This document shows, one piece after another, positions 60,723 through 64,000 of a stretch of DNA of 64,000 nucleotides. Both the position numbers and the translations under genes were made by a program. How positions within the stretch are numbered: position 1 is the first letter of the stretch; each line of letters begins with the position of its first letter. The stretch is taken from positions 62,001 through 126,000 of the forward strand of contig NZ_WUEK01000003.1 of the NCBI RefSeq assembly GCF_009823805.1, in the 5' to 3' direction. The notes below the pieces were generated by a model that had not been told where the DNA came from, made no database searches, and saw nothing but the letters and a program-made list of their open reading frames with translations. This DNA comes from Nocardioides flavescens. Its GTDB lineage: Bacteria; Actinomycetota; Actinomycetes; Propionibacteriales; Nocardioidaceae.

Positions 60723-62048
60723 GTGACCGTCGTGGACGCCTTCCGTGAGGCGGCGGCCGGCCACGCGCGGTGCGTGTGGCTCGACGGCGGGGGAGCACGG
60801 GAGTGGTCGAGCGACCAGTCGCTGCTCGGCGTCCTCGAGCCCGACGACGTCTCGCTGACCTACAGTGCGGCGACCGGCGAGGTCACCCGCCACGTCGACG
60901 GCACGGCCGAGGTGGTCGGCACCGACGTCTTCGAGGTCCTCGCCGACGAGATGGCGGCCGGATCGCGCCGTGACCAGTGGTTCGGCTACGTCGGCTACGC
61001 CTGTCGCCCCGACCTCCCCGCCCACCCCGCCGGCCCCACCGACGTCCCCGACGCCGTCTGGATGCGCCCCAGCCGGACGCGCCTCTTTCAGCACCGGTCG
61101 GACGTTTCCCCGGCTGGCCGGGGAAACGTGCACTCAGGGGGCGACATTCCGACCCCCCTGAGCACCTTTCCCCGGCTGACCGGGGAAACGCCCGCCCGCT
61201 ACGCCGACGCCTTCGCGCGAGTCCAGGAGCAGCTGCGGGCGGGCAACACCTACGAGGTCAACCTGACCTACCGGCTCGACGCGGAGAGCGCGCTCGACCC
61301 GGTCGCGGCGTACCTCCGGCTGCGCGAGCTCAACCCCGCGCCGTACGCCGGGTTCCTGCAGCACGACGTGCCGGGGGCGCGCGGGTGGCTGCTCAGCTCG
61401 AGCCCGGAGCGCTACGCGCTGGTCACCCGGGCCGAGGACGGCTCGCGGGTCATCGAGACGAAGCCGATCAAGGGCACGACCCCGCGCGGCGCGACGCCGG
61501 CCGAGGACGACGAGCTGCGCCGCCGGCTCGCCGCGGAGCCGAAGTTCCGCGCCGAGAACCTCATGATCACCGACCTGCTGCGCAACGACCTGGCGATGGT
61601 CTGCGAGCTCGGCACCGTCGAGGTGCCGAGCCTGCTCGCCGTCGAGTCCTACCCGAGCGTGCACCAGCTCGTCTCGACCGTGCGGGGGCGGCTGCGCGAC
61701 GACGTCTCGACGGTCGGGGCGCTGCGCGAGCTGTTCCCGGCCGGCTCGATGACGGGTGCGCCCAAGCTGCGCACGATGCAGGTGATCGCCGACGTGGAGG
61801 CGACCCCGCGGGCGGCGTACGCCGGGGCGTTCGGCTGGATCTGCGCCGACGGCCGCGCCGACCTCGGCGTGGTGATCCGCACGCTCACCACCACCGGACC
61901 GACCGAGGACGAGGACCGCTGGCCCTACCGCCTCGGCACCGGCGGCGGCATCACCGTGCAGTCCGACGTGGACGAGGAGCATGCCGAGTCGCGCTGGAAG
62001 GCCGAACGGTTGCTGGGTTCGCTGTTGTCGGACCCGTCCGCGACATAG
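60723..62048 (+). CDS. pabB: aminodeoxychorismate synthase component I
   Basis: The 441-residue synthase joins ammonia from PabA to chorismate, giving 4-amino-4-deoxychorismate. The diagnostic Lys of PabB is present in PIKGTTPRG (the TrpE equivalent is Ala), and RAGNTYEVNLTYRL and PAGSMTGAPKLRTMQVI mark the rest of the active site. An 88-bp palindromic repeat at 61103-61190 lies inside the coding sequence, adding about 29 residues in frame at the linker between the N-terminal part and the conserved core (residues 127-156). GTG start. Confidence 0.92.
   Translation: MTVVDAFREAAAGHARCVWLDGGGAREWSSDQSLLGVLEPDDVSLTYSAATGEVTRHVDGTAEVVGTDVFEVLADEMAAGSRRDQWFGYVGYACRPDLPAHPAGPTDVPDAVWMRPSRTRLFQHRSDVSPAGRGNVHSGGDIPTPLSTFPRLTGETPARYADAFARVQEQLRAGNTYEVNLTYRLDAESALDPVAAYLRLRELNPAPYAGFLQHDVPGARGWLLSSSPERYALVTRAEDGSRVIETKPIKGTTPRGATPAEDDELRRRLAAEPKFRAENLMITDLLRNDLAMVCELGTVEVPSLLAVESYPSVHQLVSTVRGRLRDDVSTVGALRELFPAGSMTGAPKLRTMQVIADVEATPRAAYAGAFGWICADGRADLGVVIRTLTTTGPTEDEDRWPYRLGTGGGITVQSDVDEEHAESRWKAERLLGSLLSDPSAT
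61103..61190. repeat. palindromic repeat element inserted in frame within pabB
   Basis: Three hairpins in a row. A perfect 28-bp palindrome (61103-61130; arms ACGTTTCCCCGGC around TG), a second hairpin with CTCAGGGG (61134-61141) and CCCCTGAG (61155-61162), flanked by GTG/CAC, and then TTTCCCCGG-CTGA-CCGGGGAAA (61167-61188), a near copy of the first. Two copies of one palindrome around another are the mark of a small mobile REP-like element. It preserves the reading frame of pabB. Confidence 0.8.
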
Positions 62049-62059
62049 TGTCGTAACTC

Positions 62060-63523
62060 GTGGCCCCCACCATCGACACCGTGACCGCTCCGCACGTGAT
62101 CGTCCTGTTCGGCGCGACCGGCGACCTGGCCAAGCGCAAGCTCCTGCCCGGCCTGCTGCGACTCACCCAGGCCGGACTGCTGACCGACACCCGCATCGTC
62201 GGGACCTCGCTCGAGCAGCTCACCACCGAGGAGTTCGTCGCCAAGGCACGCGCGGCCTGCGCGGAGTTCGGCAAGGGCCAGCTCGACGACGGCAAGTGGG
62301 AGATCTTCGCCGAGATGCTGAGCTTCGTCTCGCAGTCGGAGGGCCCGCACGCGCTCGCCGAGGCGGTCCGCAAGGCCGAGGCCGACCTCGGCGCCCCCGG
62401 CGAGGTGCAGCTGCTGCACTACCTCAGCGTCCCGCCGAAGGCAGCGCTGAGCGTGATCCGCCAGCTCGCCGAGGCGCGGCTGGTCGACCGGGCGCGGATC
62501 ATCATGGAGAAGCCGTTCGGCACCGACCTCGAGTCGGCCGTCGCGCTCAACAACGAGGTCCACGAGGTCTTCGACGAGGACCAGATCTTCCGCATCGACC
62601 ACTTCCTCGGCAAGGAGGCCGCCCAGAACATCCTGGCCTTCCGCTTCGCCAACGGTCTCTTCGAGCCGATCTGGAACCGCAACTTCATCCAGCACGTGCA
62701 GATCGACGTGCCCGAGACCCTCGGTCTGGAGGGCCGCACGGCGTTCTACGAGACGACCGGTGCCTTCCGCGACATGGTCGTCACCCACCTGTTCCAGGTG
62801 CTGGCGTTCATGGCGATGGAGCCGCCGACCTCGCTGGCGCCGGGCCCGATCAGCGACGAGAAGCTCAAGGTCTTCCGCTCGATGAAGACCATCGAGCCGC
62901 ACGACGTGGTGCGCGGGCAGTACAACGGCTACCGCGGCAAGGAGGAGGTCGCGGAGTACTCCGACACCGAGACCTTCATCGCGCTGCGCATCGAGATCGA
63001 CAACTGGCGCTGGGCCGGCGTGCCGTTCTTCCTGCGCACCGGCAAGAAGCTCGCGGAGGGCGCGCGCGTCATCTCGATCGCCTTCAAGGAGCCCCCGCTC
63101 TCGATGTTCCCCGCCGGGTCGAACGCCGGCATGCAGGGCCCCGACCACCTCACCTTCGACCTCGCCGACCAGTCACGGATGTCGCTGTCGTTCTACGGCA
63201 AGCGCCCCGGACCGGGCATGCAGCTGGAGAAGCTCTCGATGCAGTTCGCCACCCACGAGACCGCCTCCGCGGTCGGCGTGCTCGAGGCCTACGAGCGGCT
63301 CATCCTCGACGCGATGAAGGGCGACCACACCCTCTTCACCACCGCCGCCGGCATCGAGGCCCTGTGGGAGAAGTCGATCCCGCTCCTGCAGAACCCCCCG
63401 CCGGTCCGCGCCTACGCCCCCGGCTCCTGGGGCCCCAACGCCATCCACCAGCTGATCGCGCCGCACGCCTGGCGGCTGCCGTTCGAGCGCTCCTGGCGCG
63501 AGAGCAACAACTACAGCAGCTGA
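62060..63523 (+). CDS. zwf: glucose-6-phosphate dehydrogenase
   Basis: The 487-residue enzyme oxidises glucose-6-phosphate to 6-phosphogluconolactone with NADP (or NAD), the first step of the oxidative pentose-phosphate pathway. The N-terminal Rossmann VLFGATGDLAKRKLLPGLLRL, the active-site RIDHFLGKEAAQN near residue 175 and the later NIQEPVLFxx-type segment are conserved. It is the third gene after pabA-pabB with an 11-bp gap, but it is unrelated in pathway. GTG start. The gene is followed by a dispersed repeat that could terminate it. Confidence 0.95.
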   Translation: MAPTIDTVTAPHVIVLFGATGDLAKRKLLPGLLRLTQAGLLTDTRIVGTSLEQLTTEEFVAKARAACAEFGKGQLDDGKWEIFAEMLSFVSQSEGPHALAEAVRKAEADLGAPGEVQLLHYLSVPPKAALSVIRQLAEARLVDRARIIMEKPFGTDLESAVALNNEVHEVFDEDQIFRIDHFLGKEAAQNILAFRFANGLFEPIWNRNFIQHVQIDVPETLGLEGRTAFYETTGAFRDMVVTHLFQVLAFMAMEPPTSLAPGPISDEKLKVFRSMKTIEPHDVVRGQYNGYRGKEEVAEYSDTETFIALRIEIDNWRWAGVPFFLRTGKKLAEGARVISIAFKEPPLSMFPAGSNAGMQGPDHLTFDLADQSRMSLSFYGKRPGPGMQLEKLSMQFATHETASAVGVLEAYERLILDAMKGDHTLFTTAAGIEALWEKSIPLLQNPPPVRAYAPGSWGPNAIHQLIAPHAWRLPFERSWRESNNYSS

Positions 63524-63525
63524 GT

Positions 63526-63609
63526 GTGGTCTCGAGACGGCGCTGGCGCGCCTCCTCAACCACCGGTGTCGGTGGTTGAGGAAGGACGAAGTCCTGTCTC
63601 GAAACCACC
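63526..63609. repeat. dispersed inverted repeat (Nocardioides-type) after zwf
   Basis: Two copies of one element face each other: TGGTCTCGAGAC...CCTCAACCACCG and CGGTGGTTGAGG...GTCTCGAAACCACC, each about 40 bp, joined by GTGT. The inner CCTCAACCACCG/CGGTGGTTGAGG forms a strong hairpin (63554-63581). I recall TGGTTGAGG...GTCTCGAAACCA-type motifs as very common intergenic repeats in Nocardioides genomes. It probably also terminates zwf. Confidence 0.75.
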
Positions 63610-63680
63610 CGGCCCCCCCCACGCGACAATGGCCCGTCCGGGCCGTGTCCGGTCGGGCCGGCCCGCGGCACCCTGACGGG

Positions 63681-64000
63681 GTGACCGCTCTCCTCCGCTC
63701 CCTGTGCGCCGCGCTCGCCCTGCTCCTCGCGGCCACGACCGCCCCGGCGGCGTACGCCGCACCGCCCCCGCTGAAGGCCTCCTTCAAGGACGGGCGGACC
63801 TCCGACCCCGCGGTCGACATCTCGCGGGTCTCGTTCGAGGGCAGCTGGTACTGGACGTCCGAGCAGTACGTCCGCGTCGCGGTGCCGGGCGGGTTCCGCA
63901 CCGGCCACCGGCTGACCGTGTGGTTCGACGTCGACGGTGACAGCACGCCCGACGGCCACTACACGCTGCGGCTCGGCGAGGTGAAGAACCGCAAGCAGGG
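63681..64000 (+). CDS. secreted hypothetical protein, cut by the right edge
   Basis: An open frame from a GTG at 63681 runs to the edge without a stop, giving at least 106 residues. A Sec signal (MTALLRSLCAALALLLAATT with cleavage at A-Y-A near residue 26) precedes a beta-rich start to the mature part (FEGSWYWTSEQYVRVAVPGG; LTVWFDVDGDSTPDGHYTL). The DVDGDSTPDGHY segment looks like a calcium-loop or thrombospondin-type repeat. Nothing more can be said until the rest is seen. Confidence 0.7.
   Translation, partial: MTALLRSLCAALALLLAATTAPAAYAAPPPLKASFKDGRTSDPAVDISRVSFEGSWYWTSEQYVRVAVPGGFRTGHRLTVWFDVDGDSTPDGHYTLRLGEVKNRKQ

Noticed and set aside
1..63999. Prophage, integrative element, insertion sequence or CRISPR array
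   Set aside because: No integrase, transposase, terminal-inverted-repeat gene cassette or regularly spaced repeat was seen; the tRNA genes carry no duplicated 3' ends nearby.

Overview
The window is very GC-rich, gene-dense DNA with many GTG starts, 4-bp start/stop overlaps and strong GC hairpin terminators. Gene content (GTP-type PEPCK, PucR regulators, a HelD-like factor, a PhzE-like fused synthase, DUF305/DUF6153 pairs) and the dispersed inverted repeat near 63.55 kb fit an actinobacterium, most likely Nocardioides or a close relative in the Nocardioidaceae. The genus is an inference. It looks like ordinary chromosome: no integrase, transposase, phage or CRISPR locus is visible.

0-17 kb. 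Three tRNA genes (a cut tRNA-Ser(UGA) at the left edge, tRNA-Ser(GCU), tRNA-Arg(ACG)) lie among housekeeping genes. Between them is a 53-codon secreted-peptide gene convergent with a TrmB/LuxR-type regulator. A dyad lies upstream of the peptide gene and strong hairpins separate the two. This resembles a peptide-signal/receptor pair and is the best candidate here for an undescribed system. Then come PEPCK (pckG) with a CRP-like site upstream, a divergent EamA exporter/LysR pair, a zinc block (CDF exporter plus ArsR sensor sharing a textbook SmtB/CzrA-type operator), a DUF305/DUF6153 pair, and an ABC transporter with a secreted protein next to a two-component system.

15-20 kb. Four SDR/epimerase, stress-type and TetR genes, with two pairs of convergent genes overlapping at their 3' ends.

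19.6-31.5 kb. A divergent catabolic locus. On the minus strand a tight six-gene operon encodes a thiolase-like protein without the usual cysteines, a DUF35-type OB-fold partner, an SDR, a CitE-like lyase and both subunits of a 3-oxoacid CoA-transferase. On the plus strand are a ribose-type ABC importer (binding lipoprotein, ATPase, permease), an SMP-30 lactonase-like protein, an acyl-CoA synthetase and a TetR regulator. The divergent promoter region carries two copies of a TCGTACG-N2-CGTACGA dyad. Together they read as uptake, hydrolysis, CoA activation and retro-aldol-type cleavage of an unidentified substrate.

31.5-44.2 kb. A triple-PAS LuxR regulator, then a run of exported proteins: a 1299-residue protein of unknown function, a GH43 enzyme behind a LacI-type operator, a GH29-like protein with unusual active-site residues, a small cupin and a beta-propeller protein. 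Several end in similar basic, beta-rich C-terminal domains.

44.2-54 kb. A PucR regulator divergent from mmsA, a class-III aminotransferase and a FAD amine oxidase (beta-alanine/polyamine-type catabolism), then an alditol oxidase, a secreted phospholipase D-like protein and an enoyl-CoA hydratase.

54-64 kb. A HelD-like RNA polymerase factor, a secreted Cys-rich SGNH hydrolase, a PhzE-like fused synthase, an ABM-domain protein, pabA, pabB (carrying an in-frame palindromic repeat), zwf, and the start of a secreted protein cut by the right edge. Start codons are judged by eye from ribosome-binding sites and family alignment recalled from memory. No database search was possible.
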